38,709 nucleotides of DNA from Chitinophagaceae bacterium (GTDB lineage: Bacteria; Bacteroidota; Bacteroidia; Chitinophagales; Chitinophagaceae): NCBI GenBank assembly GCA_947380605.1, contig CANCRO010000017.1:1-38709 (forward strand), in the 5' to 3' direction. Under the pieces are notes generated by a model. That model worked only from the letters and a program-made list of their open reading frames with translations. It was not told where the DNA came from and did not search any database. This document shows, one piece after another, positions 15,829-25,266 of this stretch (within the stretch, counting starts at the first letter, position 1; each line of letters starts with the position of its first letter). Both the position numbers and the translations under genes were made by a program.

Positions 15829-17106
15829 TTAATCTGCGATTGCTTGGTAAGTTAGATTTCTAAATTTTTCTACCACCTCACCATGAGAACCGTATTCTAA
15901 TTGACGGAAGAAAAGGAGCACTAATTTTTCTTTCGGATCTACCCAGTAGAATGTCGCAAATGCTCCGCTCCAGCTGAAAGTGCCTTCCCTTGCTGGAGTT
16001 TTTGCACTTCCTTTTTCTGTTACTATTTGAAATCCAAGTCCAAATTTATTGATACCCATATTCAGATCACCCACCTGATTCATAGTCATCATTCTTACAC
16101 TATTTCTACTCAACAATTGCTTGCCATTGTATTTGCCATTGTTTAAAAGCATTTGAAGAAAAATAGCATAATCATAAATAGTGGAAGAGAGACCACCACC
16201 ACCAGAATAATAGCCAGTCTTGATGAATGGATAATTAACTACAGTGGGTCCATTAAGAATATTTTTGGATGATTTTTGTAGATGCCCTTCCGCATCTTCT
16301 TTGTATAAATTTACTAGTCGAGCAGCTTTTTCTTGTGGTACATAAAAGTAGGTATCCTTCATTCCTAGCGGATCAAAAATTCTTGTTTTAAAAAAATTAT
16401 AGAGGGAAGTTCCTGAAATAACTTCTACTAGGCAGCCCAGTAAATCCGTGTTTAATCCATAGGTGAATTTTTCACCCGGTTGGTGCATCAGCGGCAATTT
16501 ACCCAAACGAGTCATTGCCTCTAATAGCGTGCTGTTAGTAACACCTAAACCGCCAGTGATATTGTTTTTTGCATAAATCGCATTGGATTCCTTACTTCCA
16601 ATTTGTGCATAGTCAAGTCCCGAAGTGTGCGTAAGCAGTTCGCGAATAGTAATTTCTTTTTTGGCGGGAACAGTAGTGTAAGTAGTATCTGCTGGATTAA
16701 ATTTATCTAGCACTCCTTGCTTTTTAAAAGAGGGAATATATTTTGATACAGGATCATCTAACAATAGTTTACCTTCTTCCATCAGCATCATAATGGCTAC
16801 ACTGGTAACCGCTTTGGTTTGTGAAGCAATTCTGAAAATAGCCTCTTTTTTTAGAGGGGTTTTATTTTCAAGGTCATTGTAACCAACAGCTTTATGATAC
16901 ACTATTTTTCCATCATGTATAATCATCGCAGCAGCTCCATTCATCCATTCTTTTTCAACCCATTGGTTCAGCGTATTGTCGAGACGTTGAAGACGAGCAG
17001 ATGAAAACCCACCTGCTTCCGGATTGATTGCAGGTACTATCTTCTGTGCCAAAATAATATCAACTTGAAGTAGAATCAATACAATAATAAAAAGTAGTTT
17101 TTTCAT
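15829..17106 (-). CDS. Exported serine hydrolase, class C beta-lactamase/esterase fold
   Basis: 425 residues with a Sec signal peptide (MKKLLFIIVLILLQVDIILA, cleavage before QK). The nucleophile motif SxxK is SQTK (S95, K98), followed by the family's LLTHTSGLDY (about 157-166) and YGLN (216-219), the counterpart of the YxN motif. C-terminal GAFATFYWVDP completes the domain. Such periplasmic proteins (PF00144) include esterases, D-amino-acid peptidases and penicillin-binding-like enzymes; true AmpC beta-lactamases are a minority, and nothing here marks it as a resistance enzyme. It is probably cotranscribed with the upstream carboxypeptidase-regulatory-domain gene (58-base gap). Confidence 0.9.
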   Translation of the reverse strand: MKKLLFIIVLILLQVDIILAQKIVPAINPEAGGFSSARLQRLDNTLNQWVEKEWMNGAAAMIIHDGKIVYHKAVGYNDLENKTPLKKEAIFRIASQTKAVTSVAIMMLMEEGKLLLDDPVSKYIPSFKKQGVLDKFNPADTTYTTVPAKKEITIRELLTHTSGLDYAQIGSKESNAIYAKNNITGGLGVTNSTLLEAMTRLGKLPLMHQPGEKFTYGLNTDLLGCLVEVISGTSLYNFFKTRIFDPLGMKDTYFYVPQEKAARLVNLYKEDAEGHLQKSSKNILNGPTVVNYPFIKTGYYSGGGGLSSTIYDYAIFLQMLLNNGKYNGKQLLSRNSVRMMTMNQVGDLNMGINKFGLGFQIVTEKGSAKTPAREGTFSWSGAFATFYWVDPKEKLVLLFFRQLEYGSHGEVVEKFRNLTYQAIAD

Positions 17107-17164
17107 GATTTTAATTTTATAAGCGAGCGGATACTATTTTAATAATTATAGAATGGGTAAAATC

Positions 17165-17893
17165 TTAATTGTTATTGACTCTATTTTTTTTAATCAATTG
17201 TTCTTTTTTAAATTGGTAAGATGACTTGAGGATGTATTGATAAAACTCTACGGTGGAGGCCCTTTGCGTAAAATCAAAGCTAGGTCTATACAGCGCCATG
17301 AAATTTTCTAATTCTGCTCCTTCTAAACCGGTGATTCTTTTTACAGCAATTTTATTGAAACGATATTTAATATAGTTTTCTTGCTCTTCTTCCAATAAAC
17401 GAATCTGCATTCTTTGTATTTGTTTGTTTCGCCTAAATCTGAAAATATTGACGAATTCATCTAAGTCTAATCCTACCGAACCACTGCCAGGATTGATGGA
17501 AGAGGATATGCCGGGCTTTTCAAAATTAAATTTTTTGCTATAAAAAATCCGATTTTCAATAGAGTCTTGCCGATAGTTTTGGGAGTAAATTTTTACCTCT
17601 TTTAAGGTCTTAAATTTTTCAGTTACATGCACATGTAAGGAGATATCAAAGCTGCCAATGTTTTTTATCTGCTTTACAGCAAATTGTGCGGTGGGCTTAT
17701 TATTGTAAATAAAAGAAAGCGAATCTTTGTCGGTAGTTACTATTTCATAATGGCCAGTAGAATCGGTGATTGCTTGAGTGCCACCACTACTTTTTACTAG
17801 CACATTGGGCACAGGAATCGTTCTGCTTGAATCAAATACATTACCGGTAATGGTTAGTTGCCCCATGGATGCTCCTGAAAATAAAAGCAGCAA
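17165..17893 (-). CDS. Exported protein with carboxypeptidase-like regulatory domain
   Basis: At least 242 residues. After a hydrophobic leader ending in ASMGQ, residues about 12-95 form a CarbopepD_reg-type beta sandwich (LTITGNVFDSSRTIPVPNVL, then DSTGHYEIVT), as in many Bacteroidota surface proteins and TonB-receptor plugs. The rest is helical and charged (FRFRRNKQIQRMQIRLLEEE), without a receptor barrel, so it is not a TonB-dependent transporter. The start is uncertain: the first canonical codon in frame is a TTG at 17893 inside the hydrophobic core. The open frame continues upstream to about 17953 and would supply a complete signal peptide, with KKFFLNQLVKIYYSLLLL preceding, but contains no ATG, GTG or TTG. 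Function unknown. Confidence 0.72.
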   Translation of the reverse strand: MLLLFSGASMGQLTITGNVFDSSRTIPVPNVLVKSSGGTQAITDSTGHYEIVTTDKDSLSFIYNNKPTAQFAVKQIKNIGSFDISLHVHVTEKFKTLKEVKIYSQNYRQDSIENRIFYSKKFNFEKPGISSSINPGSGSVGLDLDEFVNIFRFRRNKQIQRMQIRLLEEEQENYIKYRFNKIAVKRITGLEGAELENFMALYRPSFDFTQRASTVEFYQYILKSSYQFKKEQLIKKNRVNNN

Positions 17894-17994
17894 AAGTAGA
17901 CTATAGTATATTTTAACTAGCTGGTTCAGAAAGAATTTTTTATAGGAAGCAATATTACGTTATCAAAGCATGACTTCAGTCTTGCAAATTTCTT

Positions 17995-18873
17995 TTAACG
18001 GCTCTTTCGCATTTGAAGTAAATTGTCAATCACTTCTGGATAATGCTGATGTTCTAACTGATGAATTTTTTGAGCAAGTGTTGATGGACTATCCTTTTCA
18101 TCAACCCTACACTTGGCTTGAAAAATTATATTTCCATGATCATAGAGCTCATCCACATAGTGAATGGTAATGCCACTCTCTTTTTCACCAGCAGCAATTA
18201 CTGCTTGATGTACTTTGTCTCCATACATTCCTTTACCTCCATATTTTGGCAATAAAGCAGGGTGAATGTTAATGATATTGTTGGGATAAGCCTTAATCAA
18301 AGTGACCGGTATTTTCCATAAAAAACCAGCTAATACAATAAATTCAATTCCTCTAGCAGTTAATTCAGTAGCATATCCATCGCCGTTCAAGAACTGTTCT
18401 TTTTCTATCAGTAAGGTATCAATCTGGTGGTTAGCTGCAATGGAAAGTACACCTGCTGTGGGTTTGTTGCAAACAATCAAGTCAACTTTAAAACTTCCTT
18501 TACCAGCTTTTGCAGCAATTTCCATCTGCTGAATTATTTTTTCAGCGTTGCTTCCTGCCCCACTGGCAAAAATAGCTACCGAATGAAGGGTTGACTTTTG
18601 TCCACTCATACGCTTTTTAATTTTTTTAAGGTACCCCTTAAAAAAATTAAACTGTCCAAAAGCAATGCTCACCATTAATACAGCAAAAGGCCAGAGAATA
18701 GTAACGGTTAATAAATAAATGAGTAGCCAAATAAATCCTTTGTCAATATTGATCAGTGTAAGAAGTTTTCTAGCTGCATAACCACAAAGACTGCCTCCAC
18801 AAGCAAAAGTGATTAGAATTAACGTCAAATTAAATCCATTAACCCCCCAATGCTTTTTTAATTTTTCGAACAT
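17995..18873 (-). CDS. purN: Membrane domain fused to phosphoribosylglycinamide formyltransferase (PurN)
   Basis: 292 residues. Residues 89-292 are a complete PurN of normal length, which formylates GAR with 10-formyl-THF in purine synthesis: FASGAGSNAEKII at the start, NIINIHPALLPKYGG (catalytic Asn/His), SGITIHYVDELYDHGNIIFQ (catalytic Asp). Residues 1-88 form a separate two-helix membrane domain (hydrophobic 15-35 and 47-73) ending in a basic run YLKKIKKRM, resembling small Bacteroidota proteins annotated DUF6787. The frame is open throughout, so the sequence predicts a membrane-tethered PurN. M89 (codon 18609-18607) could also serve as an internal start giving soluble PurN. CACTTTTG at 18877-18884, one mismatch from the -7 consensus, lies just upstream. 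Confidence 0.9.
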   Translation of the reverse strand: MFEKLKKHWGVNGFNLTLILITFACGGSLCGYAARKLLTLINIDKGFIWLLIYLLTVTILWPFAVLMVSIAFGQFNFFKGYLKKIKKRMSGQKSTLHSVAIFASGAGSNAEKIIQQMEIAAKAGKGSFKVDLIVCNKPTAGVLSIAANHQIDTLLIEKEQFLNGDGYATELTARGIEFIVLAGFLWKIPVTLIKAYPNNIINIHPALLPKYGGKGMYGDKVHQAVIAAGEKESGITIHYVDELYDHGNIIFQAKCRVDEKDSPSTLAQKIHQLEHQHYPEVIDNLLQMRKSR

Positions 18874-19054
18874 ATTGCAAAAGTGGGTTAAAAATTTGTG
18901 ATTTAGTCGGCTAAAACCAAAAAAGAATTTCGATGGAAATTTGTTACGAATTCATGACAATGAATATATGTTTAAGTTAATATTTGGCTGAAATTCAGTA
19001 CAGACAAGGAAAAATATTTTTTTAAAATGTTAGTATTATCTCATATTCCTGTCT

Positions 19055-19062
19055 TACTTTTG
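19055..19062 (+). promoter_or_regulatory. -7 promoter box of the act operon
   Basis: TACTTTTG matches TAnnTTTG, 48 bases before the actA ATG at 19111. The 237-base divergent region from 18874 to 19110 holds no gene. No clear -33 TTTG is visible. Confidence 0.5.
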
Positions 19063-19110
19063 CAAAATAATTAGGATATTTTTCCTCACCAGACACCCGT
19101 TTTCAACTGT

Positions 19111-20355
19111 ATGAGTCTCAATAGAAGAATCTTTAACCAGCTCTCAGCCTTCTTTCTGTTTATTGCCTTGTTTTCCTTTGCAAATACAAGCTTTGCTGCC
19201 GACGGAGAGGCTTTATTTAAAGCAAACTGTGCTAACTGCCACAAACCATTGGAGGACTACATCGGTCCTATGCTTCAAGGGGCTCGAAAAAGAGAGCCAA
19301 ACCCTGAGTGGGCGGTAAAATGGGTGAATAACGTGAACGCGATGCTGGAAACTGATCCGTATGCAAAAGCGATGTTGGCGAAGTATAATGCGAGGATGAC
19401 TCAGTTTAACTTGAAGGAAGAAGAGATTACTGCAATTTTAGATTATGCAGATGCGTATAAAGCTCCCGTTCCTGTTGCTCCTGCTGGTGGTGCTGCAGCT
19501 CCTGCCGAAGATAACTCTCTATTATTTGGAATCTTAACACTTATTCTAGCGGTAATCGCGCTTATATTATTACAAGTAAATAGCAGTCTTCGCAAATTGG
19601 CAGATGAAAAAGACGGAATTCTTCGCGCTGATCCAGTGCCTTTTTATCGTAATAAAAGCTATTTAATGCTAGGTATATTGGTTTTATTCTGCTTTGGGGG
19701 ATATACTACTATTAATGCTGCAATGGGCTTGGGCCGTATGCAGGGTTATCAGCCAGAACAACCTATTTATTATTCTCATAAAGTTCATGCTGGCACCAAT
19801 CAAATCAGTTGTTTGTATTGTCATGGTGGTGCACAAGATAGCAAACACGCTAATGTTCCCTCAGTTAACACTTGTATGAATTGTCATAAGGCAATTAAAG
19901 AATACAAAGGAGAACCAATTGTTAGAGAAGATGGATCTGCGGTGAACGGAACAGCAGAAATTCAAAAACTATATGCTTATGCAGGTTGGAATGCAGATAA
20001 AAAAGTGTACGACCAACCAGGTAAGCCAATCGAATGGGTTAAAATCCATAATCTTCCTGATCACGTTTATTTCAATCATAGTCAGCACGTAAAGGTGGGT
20101 AAGCAAAATTGCCAAACTTGTCACGGAAATATTCAAGAAATGCCTGAAGTAGCTCAATTTTCTGATTTGAGTATGGGATGGTGTATTAACTGTCACCGCG
20201 AAAGCAAAGTTGATTTCTATAATAAAGCAACTGGCGAAGGCAATAAATTTTACAGCATTTACGAGAAGTTCCACAATGATATTAAGGCCGGTAAAATGGA
20301 TAGCGTAACGGTTGAGAAAATTGGTGGAACCGAATGTCAAAAATGTCATTATTAA
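19111..20355 (+). CDS. actA: Alternative complex III multihaem cytochrome c subunit ActA
   Basis: 414 residues. A Sec signal peptide (to about 29) is followed by a class-I-like cytochrome domain with CANCH (40-44) and Met candidates near 89-96. An Ala/Pro linker, two hydrophobic segments (about 137-155 and 184-205), and a C-terminal pentahaem cytochrome-c3-like domain follow, with CLYCH (234), CMNCH (255), CQTCH (334), CINCH (358) and CQKCH (409). The five C-terminal haems are the ActA hallmark; the N-terminal haem site makes six in total. In ACIII this subunit receives electrons on the periplasmic side and passes them toward the monohaem subunit or oxidase. It is the first gene of actABCDEF. 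Confidence 0.93.
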   Translation: MSLNRRIFNQLSAFFLFIALFSFANTSFAADGEALFKANCANCHKPLEDYIGPMLQGARKREPNPEWAVKWVNNVNAMLETDPYAKAMLAKYNARMTQFNLKEEEITAILDYADAYKAPVPVAPAGGAAAPAEDNSLLFGILTLILAVIALILLQVNSSLRKLADEKDGILRADPVPFYRNKSYLMLGILVLFCFGGYTTINAAMGLGRMQGYQPEQPIYYSHKVHAGTNQISCLYCHGGAQDSKHANVPSVNTCMNCHKAIKEYKGEPIVREDGSAVNGTAEIQKLYAYAGWNADKKVYDQPGKPIEWVKIHNLPDHVYFNHSQHVKVGKQNCQTCHGNIQEMPEVAQFSDLSMGWCINCHRESKVDFYNKATGEGNKFYSIYEKFHNDIKAGKMDSVTVEKIGGTECQKCHY

Positions 20356-20380
20356 TCGTTTTACAGGTAGCTGTTAACGA
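20356..20380 (+). other. Intercistronic hairpin between actA and actB
   Basis: TCGTT-TT-ACAG can pair with CTGT-T-AACGA around a GTAG loop. There is no T-run directly after it, so it looks like an mRNA structure rather than a terminator. Confidence 0.35.
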
Positions 20381-20430
20381 CTTGGTTTTAAATTAATTGG
20401 CAATTATCATAATAGCACATTATCACATTT

Positions 20431-23400
20431 ATGGAAAAAAAGTATTGGCAAAATTTTGGAGAATTAAATCAGTCAGAAGCTTATCAGCAGACGGCCGAAA
20501 ATGAATTTAAAGAAGACTTATTGCCGTTAGAAGATCTAGATGACAAAGGGCTTATGGATGCAAAATCTCCCCGCAGAGATTTTCTTAAATATTTAGGTTT
20601 TAGTACTGCTGCGGCTACTTTAGCGGCTAGTTGTGAAATGCCAGTGCGTAATGTAGTTCCCTATTTACAAAAGTCGGACAACTTGATTCCTGGTGTTGCT
20701 AATTATTATGCTAGTACTTGTGTAAATGAAGGAGACGTTACTTCGGTAATTGTGAAACAAAGAGATGGTCGTCCAATTAAAATAGAAGGAAATGAAATGT
20801 CTTCTATTACAAAAGGCGGAACGAGTGCATTGGTACAAGCTTCCGTTTTGGATTTATATGATACTACTCGTTTGCGTTACCCAATGCAAAAAGCAGGAGC
20901 AGATTTCAAAGAAATAACCACTTTTGAGGCTGTAGATAAAATAGTGCTAGAAGCAATGAAAGGACTAGGTGGAAAACCAGTGGTATTGCTTACTTCAACA
21001 ATCAATTCACCTTCTACCTTACAAATCATTGCTGAGTTTTTAGCAAAAAATGCTGGAAGTCGCCACGTACAATACGATGCAGTTAGTTACAGTGGAATGA
21101 TCTTGGCTAATGAAGCTTGTTATGGTAAAAAATATATTCCTTCTTATCACTTTGATAATGCAAAAGTGATCGTAAGTATTGGCGCAGACTTTTTAGGTAC
21201 TTGGTTAAGTCCTGTTGAATTTGCTAGCCAATATGCACAAAATCGCAGAATTACTGGTGAAAAACCAACGATGAGCCAACATATTCAATTTGAAAGCTCA
21301 TTAAGTCTTACCGGTAGTAATGCAGATGATCGTTTTGTACATAAGCCTTCTGAAAAAGGAGCCATTGCATTAGCGTTGCTAGCTAAATTAGGTGGAGCGG
21401 TTACAGCTCCTGCTATTAGTGATGCAGCTTTAAATAAAGGAATTGAATTAGCAGCCGCTGCTTTAAGTGCCAACAAGGGCGCTGCCCTAGTGGTTTGCGG
21501 AAGCAATGATGTTAACTTACAAATTATAGTAAATGCTATTAATGAGGCAATTGGTGCTAATGGCAAAACGATTAACCATGCCGTTAGTTCCAACTATCGT
21601 GCAGGAGTAGACGCAGATATGGTTAAATTGGTAGAAGATATGAATGCGGGTGCAATAGGCGCTTTGCTAATTCATGCTACCAACCCAGCCTATACTTATA
21701 ATGATAGCAAAAAGTTTATTGATGGTTTGGCAAAAGTGCCGGTAACCATCTCTTTCAATGCTACCATGAATGAAACTACTGAACGTTGTAAATTCAGTAT
21801 CCCAGCGCATCATTGGTTAGAAAGTTGGGGTGATGCTCAACCAAAAACAGGCTACATTAGTTTGTTACAACCTACTATCAATCCATTGTTTAAAACAAGG
21901 TCTTTTGAAACTTCTTTATTGAAATTTTCTGAAGATGCATTGGATTATCAAACGTACTTTAAAACTTATTGGGTAGCTAAATTAGGTGGTGAAGATGCTT
22001 TTAATACTGCCATACAAAATGGAGTAGTAGAACCTGCCACTCTATTGGTGGGTGCCGGCACTTTCAATGCGGGTGGTGTAGCTGCTGCAGCTGAAAAATT
22101 AGCTACTGCAAAAGGTGGAGCCTATGAATTAGTAGTTTACCAAAAAATATCAATGGGTAATGGTAACCAAGCCAACAATCCTTGGTTACAAGAATTACCA
22201 GATCCTATCACTAAAGTTACTTGGGACAACTATGCATTGGTAAGTCCAGCTTTAGCAAAAGCAATTTTAGGTATCGATGTGGTAGGTAACCAACGCGAAG
22301 GCGATGGGTATGAAGTTCACCCAGAAAAACCTACTATTACCATTACTGTTAATGGTAAGTCAGTTGAATTACCTGTTTTAATTATTCCAGGTATTCATCC
22401 AAATGTAGTAGCGGTGGCTGTTGGATATGGCAGACAAAGTGCAGATAAAGACAAAACAGCTCAACATATCGGAAGATCAGCGAATGGTGCGGGTCAAAAC
22501 GTGTATCCATTAGTAGGTTTTGATGGAACTAGCTTTAGTTATTCTGCAGCAGCAGATATCAAGAAAGCTGGAAACACTTATATGTTGGCACAAACTCAGG
22601 TGCACGGTTCATCAGAAAGTCGCCCTGTAATTTATGAAGGATCATTAAAGAAATTTGTTGAAAATCCAGAACATATATTAGAAGAAGCTAACCATGAACG
22701 TGCGATTTTGATAGCTGCTTCTAAAGGAAAAGATTTTGTAAAAGATGCTACCATTTATCCGGATTATGAAAAGCCGGGTATCAAGTGGGGAATGAGCATT
22801 GACTTAAATACTTGTACAGGTTGTAGCGCTTGCGTAGTAGCTTGTACTGCTGAAAATAATGTAAGCGTTGTTGGAAAGATTCAAGTATCCAAAGCACATG
22901 AAATGCATTGGTTGCGTATTGACCGTTATTTCACTGGCGATATGCAAAATCCAGATGTAGTATTTCAGCCGATGATGTGTCAGCATTGTGATAATGCACC
23001 TTGCGAAAACGTTTGTCCTGTTGCTGCAACGAACCATAGCTCTGAAGGTTTAAATCAAATGACTTACAATCGTTGTATTGGTACAAGATATTGCGCTAAT
23101 AACTGTCCATTTAAAGTTCGTCGTTTTAACTGGTTAGATTATACAGGTGCGGATAGTTTCCCTGATAACCAAAACCCAATGGTGGAACAAGGTTATATGA
23201 ATGAGTCGGTATTGCAAATGAATGATACATTGACTAGAATGGTATTGAATCCAGATGTAACCGTTCGTTCAAGAGGGGTAATTGAAAAATGTTCTTTCTG
23301 CGTTCAAAGATTACAGGAAACAAAATTGAATGCTAAAAAAGCAGAAGATCCTTCATTAGTTAGAAATGTTAAGACGGCTTGTATGCAAGCTTGTCCTACT

Positions 23401-23649
23401 CATGCGATCAGTTTTGGTAATGTGAATGATAAAGAAAGTGATGTTTACAAGATCAGAAACGTAGAGCAAAAACACCGTAATTTCTATGTGTTGGAGCAAC
23501 TACATATTCTGCCTAATGTGAGTTATTTGGCTAAGATCAAAAACTCTGAAAGGGAGGTTACCAATGAAAAAGAAGAGGTGTTAGAAGGAGCGCATGCTGA
23601 AGAAAAAAACATAGTTAAAACTCAGGTTGAGGGGAACATAAAAAAATAA
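20431..23649 (+). CDS. actB: Alternative complex III iron-sulfur subunit ActB (molybdopterin-like + ferredoxin fusion)
   Basis: 1072 residues. A long leader holds a twin-arginine motif (SPRRDFLKYLG, RR 48-49) and a hydrophobic segment ending LAASC (C68), which may be a lipidated Tat substrate site. Residues about 75-780 resemble molybdopterin oxidoreductases, which in ACIII bind no molybdenum. The C-terminal part (about 788-1010) is ferredoxin-like: CTGCSACVVAC, CQHCDNAPCENVC, CIGTRYCANNC, CSFC and CMQAC, 15 cysteines in all, matching three [4Fe-4S] plus one [3Fe-4S] cluster as known for ACIII. It carries electrons from the menaquinol site to the haems. An acidic, Glu-rich tail follows. It lies 75 bases after actA. 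Confidence 0.93.
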   Translation: MEKKYWQNFGELNQSEAYQQTAENEFKEDLLPLEDLDDKGLMDAKSPRRDFLKYLGFSTAAATLAASCEMPVRNVVPYLQKSDNLIPGVANYYASTCVNEGDVTSVIVKQRDGRPIKIEGNEMSSITKGGTSALVQASVLDLYDTTRLRYPMQKAGADFKEITTFEAVDKIVLEAMKGLGGKPVVLLTSTINSPSTLQIIAEFLAKNAGSRHVQYDAVSYSGMILANEACYGKKYIPSYHFDNAKVIVSIGADFLGTWLSPVEFASQYAQNRRITGEKPTMSQHIQFESSLSLTGSNADDRFVHKPSEKGAIALALLAKLGGAVTAPAISDAALNKGIELAAAALSANKGAALVVCGSNDVNLQIIVNAINEAIGANGKTINHAVSSNYRAGVDADMVKLVEDMNAGAIGALLIHATNPAYTYNDSKKFIDGLAKVPVTISFNATMNETTERCKFSIPAHHWLESWGDAQPKTGYISLLQPTINPLFKTRSFETSLLKFSEDALDYQTYFKTYWVAKLGGEDAFNTAIQNGVVEPATLLVGAGTFNAGGVAAAAEKLATAKGGAYELVVYQKISMGNGNQANNPWLQELPDPITKVTWDNYALVSPALAKAILGIDVVGNQREGDGYEVHPEKPTITITVNGKSVELPVLIIPGIHPNVVAVAVGYGRQSADKDKTAQHIGRSANGAGQNVYPLVGFDGTSFSYSAAADIKKAGNTYMLAQTQVHGSSESRPVIYEGSLKKFVENPEHILEEANHERAILIAASKGKDFVKDATIYPDYEKPGIKWGMSIDLNTCTGCSACVVACTAENNVSVVGKIQVSKAHEMHWLRIDRYFTGDMQNPDVVFQPMMCQHCDNAPCENVCPVAATNHSSEGLNQMTYNRCIGTRYCANNCPFKVRRFNWLDYTGADSFPDNQNPMVEQGYMNESVLQMNDTLTRMVLNPDVTVRSRGVIEKCSFCVQRLQETKLNAKKAEDPSLVRNVKTACMQACPTHAISFGNVNDKESDVYKIRNVEQKHRNFYVLEQLHILPNVSYLAKIKNSEREVTNEKEEVLEGAHAEEKNIVKTQVEGNIKK

Positions 23650-23698
23650 AGCTAACGCCAACAACTAAGTTTGGAGGCTACAAAAAAGCGAACATAAT

Positions 23699-25150
23699 AT
23701 GTCATTATTAAAGTACGAATCACAGATCAGGGAACCGTTGGTAGATGGTAATAAAGACTATCACCAGGTAACGGAAGACATTATACGTCCTATTGAAATG
23801 AAGCCCAGCCGTCTATGGTATATTGGATTTTATATCAGTGTAGCCTTGTTGCTATTTGGTGTATATAGTGTTTACAGGGAGGTTACTTACGGGATAGGCC
23901 AGTGGAACCTTAATAAAACTATCGGATGGGGTTGGGATATTACCAACTTCGTATGGTGGGTAGGTATTGGTCATGCGGGTACTTTGATTTCTGCGATTTT
24001 GTTACTTTTTCGTCAAGGTTGGAGAACCGGTGTAAACCGTGCTGCAGAAGCGATGACCATTTTTGCTGTAATGTGTGCAGGTCAGTTTCCAATTTGGCAT
24101 ATGGGTAGAGTATGGATGGCTTTCTTTGTATTGCCTTATCCAAATAGTCGCGGTCCATTATGGGTGAATTTTAACTCACCGCTATTATGGGATGTATTTG
24201 CGATCTCTACTTATTTTACGGTTTCTTTATTATTCTGGTATTCTGGTTTATTGCCCGATCTAGCCACTGTTAGAGATCGTGCTAAAACCAAATTGCGCAA
24301 ATTATTATATGGTGTAGCTTCTTTTGGATGGACTGGAAGTACTAAACATTGGCAACGTCATGAAAGTTTATCACTTGTATTAGCAGGCTTAAGTACTCCA
24401 TTAGTATTGTCAGTGCATACAATTGTATCTTTTGACTTCGCTACTTCAATTGTTCCAGGTTGGCATACCACCATCTTCCCTCCTTACTTTGTGGCAGGTG
24501 CTATCTTCAGTGGATTTGCAATGGTGCAAACATTGATGATTATTTTAAGAAAAGTTTTTGGACTACAAGATTATATTACCCTAGGTCATATTGAGGCAAT
24601 GAATAAAGTAATTGTATTGACAGGGTCTATTGTAGGTATCGCCTATATCACAGAATTATTTATCGCTTGGTATGGTCAAAATCCATATGAGTGGTATGCA
24701 TTTAAAGAAAACAGAGCCAACTTATTTAGTCCTTATGGATGGAGTTACTGGTTAATGATGTTCTGTAATGTGGTGTCTCCTCAAATGTTCTGGTTCAAAA
24801 AATTGAGAAGGAATATCGCCTTCACATTCTTCATGAGTATTATTGTAAACATCGGTATGTGGTACGAGCGTTTTGTAATTATCGTAACCTCTACTTATAG
24901 AGATTATTTACCTTCTTCTTGGAGTACTTATTACAGTCCGTCTATTTGGGAGATAGGTTTTTATCTTGGAACTTTTGGTTTGTTCTTTACTTGCTTCTTC
25001 TTGTTTTCTAAATACTTCCCTGTAATTGCAGTCGCTGAAATTAAGGCAGTATTAAAAACAAGTGGTGAAAATTATAAGCATAAGATGACTGATATTGAGA
25101 AGGCAGATGCTGAAAAGTTTTATATTGAAGAAGTAGAGCATGCGCACTAA
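23699..25150 (+). CDS. actC: Alternative complex III NrfD-like membrane subunit ActC
   Basis: 483 residues with about ten membrane helices, NrfD/PsrC family. Typical ActC segments are WGWDITNFVWWVGIGHAGT, ILLLFRQGWRTGVNRAAEAM, then FPIWHMGRVW, SVHTIVSFDFA, PGWHTTIFPPYFVAGAIFSG and TELFIAWYGQNPYEWYAF. In ACIII this subunit holds the periplasmic-side menaquinol site and may take part in proton movement. It lies 49 bases after actB with a GGAGG-like sequence in the gap. The length matches Bacteroidota ActC. Confidence 0.93.
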   Translation: MSLLKYESQIREPLVDGNKDYHQVTEDIIRPIEMKPSRLWYIGFYISVALLLFGVYSVYREVTYGIGQWNLNKTIGWGWDITNFVWWVGIGHAGTLISAILLLFRQGWRTGVNRAAEAMTIFAVMCAGQFPIWHMGRVWMAFFVLPYPNSRGPLWVNFNSPLLWDVFAISTYFTVSLLFWYSGLLPDLATVRDRAKTKLRKLLYGVASFGWTGSTKHWQRHESLSLVLAGLSTPLVLSVHTIVSFDFATSIVPGWHTTIFPPYFVAGAIFSGFAMVQTLMIILRKVFGLQDYITLGHIEAMNKVIVLTGSIVGIAYITELFIAWYGQNPYEWYAFKENRANLFSPYGWSYWLMMFCNVVSPQMFWFKKLRRNIAFTFFMSIIVNIGMWYERFVIIVTSTYRDYLPSSWSTYYSPSIWEIGFYLGTFGLFFTCFFLFSKYFPVIAVAEIKAVLKTSGENYKHKMTDIEKADAEKFYIEEVEHAH

Positions 25151-25266
25151 AAATGAACGCCACTTTTAAAGAAAGGTAGGAGTGTTTGAAAAGAACTAAT
25201 TTATTTGAAGCGAATATAATCATCAAAAAACCAAAGGATAAATCCGGAGGTTAAAAGTTAAATTTT

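Noticed and set aside
15829-17106. Beta-lactamase resistance gene
   Set aside because: It carries the general SxxK serine hydrolase fold, but nothing specific for antibiotic hydrolysis and no resistance context.
22804-23037. Antisense reading frame opposite the actB ferredoxin region
   Set aside because: It is a shadow of the conserved Cys-rich coding region, with no start signal or recognisable product.
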